Shown here: positions 51,312 through 59,413 of the stretch, one piece after another
Numbering within the stretch: position 1 is the stretch's first letter
Layout: each line of letters starts with the position of its first letter
NCBI RefSeq assembly: GCF_024220175.1
Contig: NZ_CP098502.1
Coordinates: 3,228,514 to 3,292,513, forward strand
Reading direction: 5' to 3'
Length of the DNA: 64,000 nucleotides
Origin: Paraconexibacter antarcticus
Lineage (GTDB): Bacteria; Actinomycetota; Thermoleophilia; Solirubrobacterales; Solirubrobacteraceae
Made by a program: the position numbers and the translations under genes
The notes under the pieces: generated by a model
The model's database searches: none
Told to the model about the DNA's origin: nothing
What the model saw: the letters and a program-made list of their open reading frames with translations, nothing else

Positions 51312-52159
51312 GGGCGGCGGGGCAGGTCGGGCCCGGGCGGCGTCGTCGGCGGTCCCACGATCTTGCGCAGGTCGCGGATGAGCAGCAGGTGCTTGAGGTG
51401 CGTCGTGACGGCCGCGAGGTTCTCGAGCGCGTCGAGCGCCTCCTTGCGCCGGTCCTGGTTCCGCGAGCGCAGCGCGGGCGCGAGGATTTGCTGCAGGAGC
51501 GCCGCCTCGCGGTCCGCCGAGGTGCGGAAGGCGCGCAGGTTGCGGCCGCCGACGCCGTAGCGGGCGAGCTCGGTGACGGCGCGGATGATCTCGCGCTCGG
51601 TCTCGTCGAAGTACTTCACGCCCGCGCGGACCTCGCCGCGGATGACGCCGTAGTCCTCGAGCTCGGCGACGAGCGACGGCTCGGCACGGGTCTCCTCCAG
51701 GACGTCCTCCAGCGAGTAGGACGCCCCGACCCCGCGGACCGACATGCTCACGCGGCGGCGGGGACGACCGTCGTCGCCGGCGGGCTCGGCGGCCTCGCCC
51801 GCGGGCGCCTCGGGCGCCGGGGCGGCCGGGGTCGCGTCGGCGGCGCGGCCGGCGGCGAGCTCCTGGCGGATGACGCGCAGCGGGAGGAACTCGTCGCGCT
51901 GCAGGCGCAGGATCGTCCGCAGGCGCTGGACGTCGCTCTGCGCGTAGAGCCGGTACCCGCCCGGCGTGCGCCGTGGCGTGAGGAGCTTCTGGTCCTCGAG
52001 GTAGCGGATCTTCGAGATCGAGATGTCGGGGAACTCCTGCTCGAGCGCCTTGCACACCGCGCCGATCGTCATCGACTTGCGCGGCTGCTCCTCGCGGCCG
52101 CGCCCCGACGGGCCGGCGGGCGGCTGCGGGCGTGAGGAGTCGGCGTCGGTCAGCGCCAT
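51308..52159 (-). CDS. ftsR: MerR-type regulator, FtsR-like
   Basis: 283 residues. The winged HTH near residues 30-90 (MTIGAVCKALEQEFPDISIS, IRYLEDQKLLTPRRTPGGYR) is the MerR fold. An Ala/Pro-rich linker separates it from a second part YSLEDVLEETRAEPSLV and a C-terminal helical domain. This layout and the gene position right after the FHA gene match mycobacterial Rv1828 and corynebacterial FtsR, a regulator of ftsZ and growth. The ATG overlaps the FHA stop by one base (TGATG). Confidence 0.88.
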   Translation of the reverse strand: MALTDADSSRPQPPAGPSGRGREEQPRKSMTIGAVCKALEQEFPDISISKIRYLEDQKLLTPRRTPGGYRLYAQSDVQRLRTILRLQRDEFLPLRVIRQELAAGRAADATPAAPAPEAPAGEAAEPAGDDGRPRRRVSMSVRGVGASYSLEDVLEETRAEPSLVAELEDYGVIRGEVRAGVKYFDETEREIIRAVTELARYGVGGRNLRAFRTSADREAALLQQILAPALRSRNQDRRKEALDALENLAAVTTHLKHLLLIRDLRKIVGPPTTPPGPDLPRRP

Positions 52160-52632
52160 CAGCGGGAGAGGAACGTCAGCTTGTACTTGCCGACCTGCAG
52201 TTCGTCACCGTCGTGGAGCTGCTCGGACTCGATCCGCTTGCGGTTGACGTACGTGCCGTTGAGCGAGCCGAGGTCGTCGAGGTAGTAGTGGTCCCCGCGA
52301 CGCACGAGCAGCGCGTGGTCGCGCGAGACCGTCACGTCGTCGAGGAACACGTCGGAGTCGGGGCGGCGTCCGATGGTGAGGCGGTCGGCCTGGAGCGGGA
52401 AGGACTCCCCCACCCGGCCGCCGCCGGCCCGGATGACGAGCGCGGCGCCCTCGGCCTCGACGACGTCGCCGACGTCGACGGGGATGAACTCACCGGTCTC
52501 GCCGACGCGGTAGGTCGCCGTCTGCGGCTCGGCCGCCTCGGGCGCGCGATCGCCGAGGTAACTCCCGCACTTCTGGCAGTAGTTGGCGCCCTCGACGTTC
52601 GTGAACCCGCACTCCGGGCAGTGGATGGCCAC
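52159..52632 (-). CDS. FHA-domain protein with N-terminal zinc ribbon
   Basis: 157 residues from GTG at 52632. Residues 4-22 are a C4 zinc ribbon (CPECGFTNVEGANYCQKCG). Residues 70-150 are an FHA domain with IGRRPDSDVFLDDVTVSRDH and LGSLNGTYVNRKRI, the phosphothreonine-binding loops (Arg, Ser, Asn). It corresponds in gene position to GarA/OdhI, the Ser/Thr-kinase-controlled metabolic regulator, but has a zinc ribbon instead of their phosphorylated N-terminal tail. Overlaps ftsR. Confidence 0.93.
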   Translation of the reverse strand: MAIHCPECGFTNVEGANYCQKCGSYLGDRAPEAAEPQTATYRVGETGEFIPVDVGDVVEAEGAALVIRAGGGRVGESFPLQADRLTIGRRPDSDVFLDDVTVSRDHALLVRRGDHYYLDDLGSLNGTYVNRKRIESEQLHDGDELQVGKYKLTFLSR

Positions 52633-52654
52633 CGCGATCAGCCCCGTCCGGCGC

Positions 52655-52912
52655 TCAGCCCGTGGGCTCGTCGGCGCCCGCGCGGCCCGACAGGATGTCG
52701 GTGAGCCGCTGGACGTCCGCCCCGGTGATGACGTCCTCGCCACCCTCGTGCTTCTTGCGCAGGCGGTTGACGAGCTCGGCGCGCAGGATGTCGATCTTGC
52801 CGTGCAGGATGCGTCGCTTGTAGGAGATGTCGATCTCCTCTTCCGTCAGGTTCTGGATGAGGTCCTTCAGCTCCTGATCGGTCAGTGAGCCAAGGTCCGG
52901 GAAGGTGTCCAT
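52655..52912 (-). CDS. RsiG-like single-motif c-di-GMP-binding anti-sigma protein (probable)
   Basis: 85 residues from MDTFPDLGSLTDQELKDL. Residues 11-60 form two helices in a hairpin or coiled coil. Residues 26-41 read E-x3-S-x2-R-x3-H-x3-D, the RsiG c-di-GMP motif E(X)3S(X)2R(X)3Q(X)3D with His at the Gln position. Streptomyces RsiG has two copies in one chain; the short, one-copy version works as a homodimer in Rubrobacter. It would hold WhiG-type sigma factors when c-di-GMP is high. The sigma partner is not in the window. Confidence 0.78.
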   Translation of the reverse strand: MDTFPDLGSLTDQELKDLIQNLTEEEIDISYKRRILHGKIDILRAELVNRLRKKHEGGEDVITGADVQRLTDILSGRAGADEPTG

Positions 52913-53011
52913 GTGCGCGACGATCTCCTCTGTTTGCGCGGGGCTTCGCGAGCATACCAGCGCCCCACAACGGAGGTTCAAGCTGAGCTTGAGGGTGCAG
53001 GGCGGGTGGGC

Positions 53012-53659
53012 CTAGATCTGCTTCTCCGCGAGCTGCCGGCGGGCGTCCTGGGCGTAGAGCACGGTGGCCCAGAGCGACAGGAAGACCCCGACGAGCAGGA
53101 AGGCCGAGCCGGGGGTGCGCCAGCCGAGGAGGCCGAAGCCGATGCCCATCATCAGCGGCCACACGCTCCACCGCCCGGGCCAGTTGATCTTCAGGTCCAC
53201 CCCGCGCCGCACCGCGAACGGCCCGACGGCGAGCATGAAGAGCTCACGCGCGACGAGGATCGCGAGCGCCCAGCGGAGGATGAGGTCGAAGTGGAAGCAG
53301 ACGACGACACCGCTGACGACGAGCAGACGGTCGAGGATCGGGTCTAGCATGGCGCCGAGGCGGCTGTACTGGCCGGTGACCCGCGCGGCCATGCCGTCGA
53401 GCTGGTCGCCCCAGGCCACGAGCGCGAAGATGAGCGCGGGCGTGAAGTCGGTGCCGTCGTCGGAGGAGAACGCGAGGTAGAGGAAGAGCGGGATGCCGAG
53501 CGCGCGGACGAAGCCGATGGCGTTCGGGATCGTCCACGGGTTCAGCGGCGCGCCGGCGAGCGTGGCGGGCGGCGGCGGGCCGCTGCGGTCCAGCCCGCTG
53601 AAGCGCCGCAGGGTGAGCCGCGGGTTGCGCCAGGCGGGGGTGGTCTCGTCGTCGGTCAT
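53012..53659 (-). CDS. CDP-alcohol phosphatidyltransferase (PgsA-like)
   Basis: 215 residues from MTDDETTPAW. Membrane helices begin at NPWTIPNAIGFVRALGIPLFLYLAF (shown in part). The catalytic motif D(x)2DG(x)2AR(x)8G(x)3D(x)3D is complete in GDQLDGMAARVTGQYSRLGA followed by MLDPILD. It would make phosphatidylglycerophosphate or a related phospholipid (PgsA family). A second-type PgsA near garA is also found in mycobacteria. It follows proS by 37 bases. Confidence 0.92.
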   Translation of the reverse strand: MTDDETTPAWRNPRLTLRRFSGLDRSGPPPPATLAGAPLNPWTIPNAIGFVRALGIPLFLYLAFSSDDGTDFTPALIFALVAWGDQLDGMAARVTGQYSRLGAMLDPILDRLLVVSGVVVCFHFDLILRWALAILVARELFMLAVGPFAVRRGVDLKINWPGRWSVWPLMMGIGFGLLGWRTPGSAFLLVGVFLSLWATVLYAQDARRQLAEKQI

Positions 53660-53696
53660 GGGGTGCTCGGTCGTGCGGAGGCGCGTGGTCGCCGGA

Positions 53697-55382
53697 TCAG
53701 GCCAGCGTCGGGAGGATGCCCAGCACCGCGCCGACCGCACCCTCGAGCGGGATGCCGCCCTCGACGTCCTGCAGCTCGCGCCGGATCTGCGCCTCGAGCA
53801 GCCCGGAGTCGAGCGAGCGCTTGCCCAGCGTGATCCGCAGCGGGCAGCCGAGCAGCTCGGCCTCGGCGAACTTCTCGCCGTTGCCGGTGTCGCGGTCGTC
53901 GTAGAGGACCTCGACCCCGGCCGCCCGGAGCTGCTCGTAGAGCGCGTCCGCGGCGGCGCGCTCGGGTGTGCCGCCCTTGCCGAGCGACACGAGGTTGACC
54001 GTCCACGGGGCGATCGCGACCGGCCAGGAGATGCCCTTCTCGTCGGCGAACTGCTCGACGGCGGCCGCCGCGATGCGCGCGGGGCCGATGCCGTAGGAGC
54101 CCATGACGATCTTCTGCGGCTTGCCGTCGGCGTCGAGGTACGTCGCGCCGAGCGGCTCGGAGTAGCGCGTGCCGAGCTTGAAGATGTTGCCGATCTCGAT
54201 CGCGGTGACGATCCGGACGGGCTCGCCGCCGATCGTGTCCCCGGGCTCGACGAGACGGACGTCGGCGCGGGTCGCGCCCTCCGGCACGACGAAGCCGCGC
54301 AGGTGGGTGTCCGCCCGGTTCGCGCCGACGACGTACGGCCCGGCCTCGATCGCGGCGTCGTACAGCGTCTCGACGGCGGTGAGCGGCGCGTGGGGGCCGA
54401 TGTACCCGGCGGGCCCGACCTGCGCGGCGATCTCCTCGGTCCCGGCGGGCCGGAACGGGGAGCGCAGCGCGTTCTGGAGCTTGACGGGGTTCACGCGGTG
54501 GTCGCCGCGGACCATGACGAGCACGAGGCGCCCGTCGTCCTCGGCGATGACCGGGTAGGCCTTGAGGAGCGCGCCGGCGGGCAGGCCGAGCGACGCGGTG
54601 AGCGCCTCGACGGTCGTGGCGCCCGGGGTCGTGACCTCGGCGGCCTCCGTGTCGCCGGGCAGCTCGACGGGCTGCGGATCCGCCGAGGCGACCTCGAGGT
54701 TCGACGCGTACCCGCGCGCGAGGACGACGTCGTCCTCGCCGGCGGGGCACGGCGCCATGTACTCGTGCGCGACGGTGCCGCCCATCATCCCGACGTCGGA
54801 CCGGCACTCGAACCACTCCAGGCCGGTGCGGTCGTAGATCTTCGCGTAGGCGCCGCGGTGCGCCTCGTACTGGACGTCGAGCCCGGCCTCGTCGCGGTCG
54901 AAGGAGTAGGAGTCCTTCATGATGAACTCGCGGGTGCGCAGGATCCCCGCGCGCGGGCGCGCCTCGTCCCGCTCCTTCACCTGGAAGTGGTACAGCGTCT
55001 TGGGCAGGTCGCGGTAGGACTTCACGGCGGCGCCGACGTGGAAGGTCACCGCCTCCTCGTGGGTCATCGCGAGGACCATCTCCGCGCCCTTGCGGTCCTC
55101 GAGCGTGAAGAGCTCCTCGATCTGGTCGCGGCCGGTCTTCCGCCACAGCTCGCGCGGGTGCATGACGGGAAGCAGCAGCTCCTGCCCGCCGATGGCGTCG
55201 ATCTCCTCGCGGATGATCTGGACGACCTTCTGGTGCACGCGCCAGCCGGCCGGCAGCCAGCTCCAGAGCCCGGCGCCGAGCTGGCGGACGAGCCCGGCTC
55301 GAACCATGAGCTTGTGCGACAGCGCCTCCGCGTCGGCAGGCGGCTGGCGTTCGGTGGGCAGGAAGAGGGCAGAGCGACGCAT
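53697..55382 (-). CDS. proS: Prolyl-tRNA synthetase, bacterial type
   Basis: 561 residues. Class II motifs: VHQKVVQIIREEID, motif 2 FQVKERDEARPRAGILRTREF (in part), motif 3 GSYGIGPARIAAAA. The YbaK-like editing domain lies between residues 225 and 385 (VEALTASLGLPAGALLKAYPV, VMVRGDHRVNPVKLQNAL). The anticodon-binding domain closes the protein. Attaches proline to tRNA-Pro and hydrolyses Ala-tRNA-Pro. Single copy here, first gene of the minus-strand run reaching to 50325. Confidence 0.97.
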   Translation of the reverse strand: MRRSALFLPTERQPPADAEALSHKLMVRAGLVRQLGAGLWSWLPAGWRVHQKVVQIIREEIDAIGGQELLLPVMHPRELWRKTGRDQIEELFTLEDRKGAEMVLAMTHEEAVTFHVGAAVKSYRDLPKTLYHFQVKERDEARPRAGILRTREFIMKDSYSFDRDEAGLDVQYEAHRGAYAKIYDRTGLEWFECRSDVGMMGGTVAHEYMAPCPAGEDDVVLARGYASNLEVASADPQPVELPGDTEAAEVTTPGATTVEALTASLGLPAGALLKAYPVIAEDDGRLVLVMVRGDHRVNPVKLQNALRSPFRPAGTEEIAAQVGPAGYIGPHAPLTAVETLYDAAIEAGPYVVGANRADTHLRGFVVPEGATRADVRLVEPGDTIGGEPVRIVTAIEIGNIFKLGTRYSEPLGATYLDADGKPQKIVMGSYGIGPARIAAAAVEQFADEKGISWPVAIAPWTVNLVSLGKGGTPERAAADALYEQLRAAGVEVLYDDRDTGNGEKFAEAELLGCPLRITLGKRSLDSGLLEAQIRRELQDVEGGIPLEGAVGAVLGILPTLA

Positions 55383-55535
55383 CGATCGACAGCCTACGGA
55401 TCGCCTCCGGGCCCCGTCACGGCGATGACCACCGCCGAGGCGGCCGGGCGGTCACGGGTTGGCGGACGGGTGGGGATATGCTCGGACGGGTAACCCCGAC
55501 ACACCCCATTTTCCGCAACACAGGAGAACATCGAC

Positions 55536-56141
55536 ATGGCCTACGAGGTCCCCGCACTGCCCTACGCGTACGACGCGCTGGAGCCGCACATCGACGCCGA
55601 GACGATGACGCTCCACCACGACAAGCACCACCAGGCCTACGTCGACAAGGTGAACGCGGCCCTCGAGGGCACCGAGCTCGCCGGTAAGCCGATCGAGGAG
55701 GTCATCGCGAACCTCGACGCCGTGCAGCCGGACAAGAAGGGCGCCGTGCGCAACAACGGCGGCGGCCACCTCAACCACACGATGTTCTGGGAGTCTATGA
55801 GCCCCGACGGCGGCGGTGAGCCCGGCGGCGACCTCGGCGCGGCGATCTCCGCGGCGTTCGGCTCCTTCGACAGCTTCAAGGAGCAGTTCGAGGCCGCCGG
55901 CGTCGGGCAGTTCGGCTCCGGCTGGGCGTGGCTCGTGCTCGACGGCGGCGAGCTGAAGATCACGTCCACGGCGAACCAGGACAACCCGATCTCCGACGGC
56001 AAGGTCGCGCTCCTCGGCAACGACGTGTGGGAGCACGCGTACTACGTCACCTACCGCAACCGCCGCCCGGAGTACCTCAAGGCGTGGTGGAACGTCGTCA
56101 ACTGGGACGTCGTCGCCGAGCGGTACGCCGCCGCGAAGTAG
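55536..56141 (+). CDS. sodA: Superoxide dismutase, Mn/Fe family
   Basis: 201 residues with AGGAG 9 bases before the ATG. Metal ligands His27 (LHHDKHH), His81 (LNHTMFW), the Asp and His in NDVWEHAYY. Gly in NNGGGHLNH and the Gln of STANQDNP are the Mn-type second-sphere residues. Converts superoxide to peroxide and oxygen. It has its own leader from 55383, with GGATATGCT at 55472 as a weak -10-like sequence and no -35 I trust. Confidence 0.97.
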   Translation: MAYEVPALPYAYDALEPHIDAETMTLHHDKHHQAYVDKVNAALEGTELAGKPIEEVIANLDAVQPDKKGAVRNNGGGHLNHTMFWESMSPDGGGEPGGDLGAAISAAFGSFDSFKEQFEAAGVGQFGSGWAWLVLDGGELKITSTANQDNPISDGKVALLGNDVWEHAYYVTYRNRRPEYLKAWWNVVNWDVVAERYAAAK

Positions 56142-56153
56142 CCGCCTGCGCGC

Positions 56154-56185
56154 CGCCCGGACGTCGTCGGTCGGACGTCCGGGCG
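56154..56185 (+). terminator. Terminator of sodA
   Basis: CGCCCGGACGTC (56154-56165) pairs perfectly with GACGTCCGGGCG (56174-56185), loop of 8 bases, 12 bases after the sodA stop. An additional GCGC/CGGCGC pair could extend it. AGCAAAAC follows rather than a T-run. Confidence 0.7.
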
Positions 56186-56297
56186 CGGCGCGGCAGCAAA
56201 ACTTTCGTACTACCCTCGCGTTCTTCTCGTCGGACGTGCCAGGCAGGGCCGGGGCCGTCCGCCATCTCCCGACTCCCATCCTGGAGCGCTTTTCCGC

Positions 56298-57881
56298 ATG
56301 CCGCCGATCCTCCGTTCCCTCCGGGCCGCCGCGCTCGTCACCCTGCTCGCGTGCTTCCTCGCACCGGCGGCCGCCCAGGCCAGCGACGGGCAGCTGTCGA
56401 TCATGATGGACGACGACCTGCTCGTGTACCGCACGGACACGGTTCGCGACCAGACGATGCGCCAGATGAAGGGCATGGGCGTCGACGTCGTCCGCGTCAC
56501 CGTCCTGTGGAGCGTCGTCGCCGAGAACGCGAACGACGGCAAGGCGACGAAGGCGCAGAAGCGGCGCTTCAGGAGGCTCGGCGCCGCCAATCCGAAGGCG
56601 TACCCGAAGGCGAACTGGGACCGCTACGACGGCGTCGTCCGGGCCTGCAAGACGCTCGGCCTCGTGTGCTACCTCGACGTCACCGGCCCCGGGCCGTCGT
56701 ACACGCACGAGAAGGCGCCGTCGAACCACCGCAAGGACAACAAGTGGTGGAAGCCGAAGCCGCGCGAGTTCTACAAGTTCGTCCAGGCGGTCGGCAAGCG
56801 CTACGACGGCAAGTACCGCGACGAGAACACGCCGAACATCCTGCCCGCCGTCCACTTCTGGTCGCTGTGGAACGAGCCGAACCAGGGCGGCTGGCTGCGC
56901 CCGCAGTGGCTGAACGGCAAGGCCGTCTCCCCCTCGCTCTACCGCGGCCTCTTCCTCTTCGGCCGCCGCGCGCTCGTGAGCACCGGCCACGGCGGCGACA
57001 TCATCCTCGCCGGCGAGACCGCCCCCACCGGCGTGACCCGCCAGACGACGACGTCGGCCATCGGCCCGAAGACGTTCATCAACGAGCTGCTCTGCGGCCC
57101 GGGCTCCAACGGGCTCGGCTGCTCGGAGTTCAAGAAGGACGGCCCGATCCAGGCGTACGCGTGGGCGCACCACCCGTACACGAAGAAGCTCGCGCCGACC
57201 CAGCGCGACCCCGACCCGACGGCCTACACGCTCGCGAACTTCAGCGACCTCGGGACCCAGCTCGACCAGCTCGGCCAGGCCACGGGCAACATCCGGGTCG
57301 GCATGCCGCTCATCTCCACGGAGTTCGGGTACGAGACGAACCCGCCAGACCCGTACGCGGCGACGACTCCGGAGCAGCAGGCCGCCTACGACCAGCTCGC
57401 GGACCTCATCACGTTCCTCAACCCGCGGATCGTCGGCAACACGCAGTTCCTCCTGCGCGACGTGAAGCCGAACAAGAAGAAGCCGAAGGGCTCGCGGGCG
57501 TACTGGGCGACGTACCAGTCCGGCCTGCTCACCGCGGGCGGCACCGAGAAGCCCGCGGCGACGGCGTACAAGATGCCGTTCCTCGCGCAGGTCGTCGCGC
57601 GGGACCCGGCGGGGCCGCTGACCGCCTCGGTCTTCGGGCAGCTGCGCTTCCTCCCGAACGTCCTGTCCCCCACCCGCCCGGAGACGGTCCAGCTCCAGTT
57701 CAAGGCGGCGGGCAGCCCGTTCGACTTCGTGAACATCGGCGACCCGATCACCGTCACGAACCAGGTCGGCTACTACCAGGCGCCCGCGGTGACGATCCCG
57801 GGCCCCGGGCAGATCCGCGCGCTGTGGACCGGCCTGGCGGTGCCGTACCGGCTCACCTCGCTGCCGCAGGCGGTGCAGTGA
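56298..57881 (+). CDS. Secreted glycosyl-hydrolase-like protein 1 of 3
   Basis: 527 residues, signal peptide 1-29 (ALVTLLACFLAPAAAQA). A TIM-barrel of GH clan A is suggested by DVVRVTVLWSVVAE, KTLGLVCYLDVTG, acid/base Glu193 in LWNEPNQGGW and nucleophile Glu342 in ISTEFGYETNPPDP. A small beta domain ends the chain. Distantly similar to GH39/GH5 enzymes; substrate unknown. The last bases overlap the GTG of the next paralogue. Upstream 156 bp contain the sodA terminator and a short AT-richer stretch at 56195-56230. Confidence 0.85.
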   Translation: MPPILRSLRAAALVTLLACFLAPAAAQASDGQLSIMMDDDLLVYRTDTVRDQTMRQMKGMGVDVVRVTVLWSVVAENANDGKATKAQKRRFRRLGAANPKAYPKANWDRYDGVVRACKTLGLVCYLDVTGPGPSYTHEKAPSNHRKDNKWWKPKPREFYKFVQAVGKRYDGKYRDENTPNILPAVHFWSLWNEPNQGGWLRPQWLNGKAVSPSLYRGLFLFGRRALVSTGHGGDIILAGETAPTGVTRQTTTSAIGPKTFINELLCGPGSNGLGCSEFKKDGPIQAYAWAHHPYTKKLAPTQRDPDPTAYTLANFSDLGTQLDQLGQATGNIRVGMPLISTEFGYETNPPDPYAATTPEQQAAYDQLADLITFLNPRIVGNTQFLLRDVKPNKKKPKGSRAYWATYQSGLLTAGGTEKPAATAYKMPFLAQVVARDPAGPLTASVFGQLRFLPNVLSPTRPETVQLQFKAAGSPFDFVNIGDPITVTNQVGYYQAPAVTIPGPGQIRALWTGLAVPYRLTSLPQAVQ

Positions 57882-59413
57882 GGCGGCGGCCCCGCGCCGG
57901 CGCGCTGGCGCCGGCGCTCGTGGCCGCGGCCCTCGGGCTCGCGGCCCCGGTTCTCGCGCCGGCGCCCGCCCTCGCCTCACGGACGCAGGACTCGCTCTTC
58001 GAGGACGACGCGCAGCTCGTCCTCTCCGGCGACGCCGCGCGCGAGCGGACGCTCGACGACCTGCAGTCGCTCGGGGCCGACACGGTCCACTCGATCGTCT
58101 TCTGGAACCGCGTCGCCCCCCAGCCGACGGCGAAGCGGCGCCCGGCGGGCTTCGACGGAGCCGACCCGGCGTCCTACCCACCGGAGCTGTGGGACAAGTA
58201 CGACGGCCTCGTCCGCGGCGCCGTCGCCCGTGGCCTGGATCTCATCCTCTCCCCGGCGAGTCCGATGCCCGCGTGGGCGTCGGGCTGCCACGCGTCGGTC
58301 TCGGTCCGGCGCACGTGCCGCCCGAACCCCACGCAGTTCAAGCGCTTCGTGCAGGCGATCGGCCTGCGCTACTCCGGCGAGTACCGCGACGAGAACCAGG
58401 GCCAGACGATGCTGCCGCGCGTCTCGCGCTGGTCGGTGTGGAACGAGCCGAACCAGGGCGGCTGGCTCACGCCGCAGTACGTCAAGCAGAACGGCGCCGT
58501 CAGCCCCGCCGCGCCCGCGATCTACCGCACGCTCGTACGCGCGGCGCTGAAGGGCCTCGCCGCGTCCGGACACACCCGGGACCAGGTCCTCCTCGGCGAG
58601 ACCGCGCCGCTCGGGCGGGTCACCGGCTCGCTCGCGACCCGGCCGATCGCCCCCGGCGACTTCCTGCGCGGGGTGCTCTGCCTCGACGGCAAGGACCGCC
58701 CGCTGAGGGGCGCCGCCGCGAAGGCGCAGGACTGCGGCGGCTTCCGCCGGCTCGCCGTGACCGGCATCGCCCACCATCCGTACACGCGCGGCGGCAGCCA
58801 GCCGCCGACCTCGCGCGGGGGCCCGAGCGAGATCACGATCAGCTCCGTCTCGCGGCTGAGGACAATCATCAAGGCCGGGGCGGCGCACAGGCGGATCCCG
58901 TTCAGACTCCCGATCTACTACACCGAGTTCGGCTTCCAGACGAACCCGCCCGACACGCTCTTCGGGGTCTCGCTCGCCAACCAGGCGGCGTACCTGAACC
59001 ACAGCGACTTCCTCGCGTACGAGGACTCGTCGATCAAGGCGGTCGCCCAGTACGAGCTGCGCGACGAGAAGGACCTCGGCGGCTTCCAGACCGGGCTGCG
59101 CTTCCTCGACGGCACCGCGAAGCCGTCGTTCGCGGCCTACCGGATGCCGATCTGGGTCTCGCGGTCCGGCAGCCGGCTGCGCGTGTGGGGCCAGGTCCGC
59201 CCCGCCGCGACCGGGACCCCCGAGGCCGTCGACGTCCAGAACGACCCCGCGGGCGGCGACGACTTCCAGACCGTCACGACGGTCATGTCGTCCGCGCGAC
59301 GCGGGTTCGTCGACGTGAAGGTGCCGAAGACGCCCGGCACCTGGCGCCTGCGGTGGTCGCCGTCCACCGGCGGGCCGACGATCACCAGCCGGACGGCCGA
59401 GCCGGGGCGATGA
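57878..59413 (+). CDS. Secreted glycosyl-hydrolase-like protein 2 of 3
   Basis: 511 residues from a GTG overlapping the previous stop (GTGA). Signal peptide to about residue 34. Same fold as the neighbours with Glu190 in VWNEPNQGGWL and Glu350 in YYTEFGFQTNPPD, and the barrel strand GADTVHSIVFWNRVAP. A C-terminal beta domain (LRVWGQVRPAATG, GTWRLRWSPSTGG) replaces that of copy 1. Pairs of Cys (GCHASVSVRRTC, CLDGKDRP) suggest disulfides. The stop overlaps the next ATG (ATGA). Confidence 0.87.
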   Translation: MRRRPRAGALAPALVAAALGLAAPVLAPAPALASRTQDSLFEDDAQLVLSGDAARERTLDDLQSLGADTVHSIVFWNRVAPQPTAKRRPAGFDGADPASYPPELWDKYDGLVRGAVARGLDLILSPASPMPAWASGCHASVSVRRTCRPNPTQFKRFVQAIGLRYSGEYRDENQGQTMLPRVSRWSVWNEPNQGGWLTPQYVKQNGAVSPAAPAIYRTLVRAALKGLAASGHTRDQVLLGETAPLGRVTGSLATRPIAPGDFLRGVLCLDGKDRPLRGAAAKAQDCGGFRRLAVTGIAHHPYTRGGSQPPTSRGGPSEITISSVSRLRTIIKAGAAHRRIPFRLPIYYTEFGFQTNPPDTLFGVSLANQAAYLNHSDFLAYEDSSIKAVAQYELRDEKDLGGFQTGLRFLDGTAKPSFAAYRMPIWVSRSGSRLRVWGQVRPAATGTPEAVDVQNDPAGGDDFQTVTTVMSSARRGFVDVKVPKTPGTWRLRWSPSTGGPTITSRTAEPGR

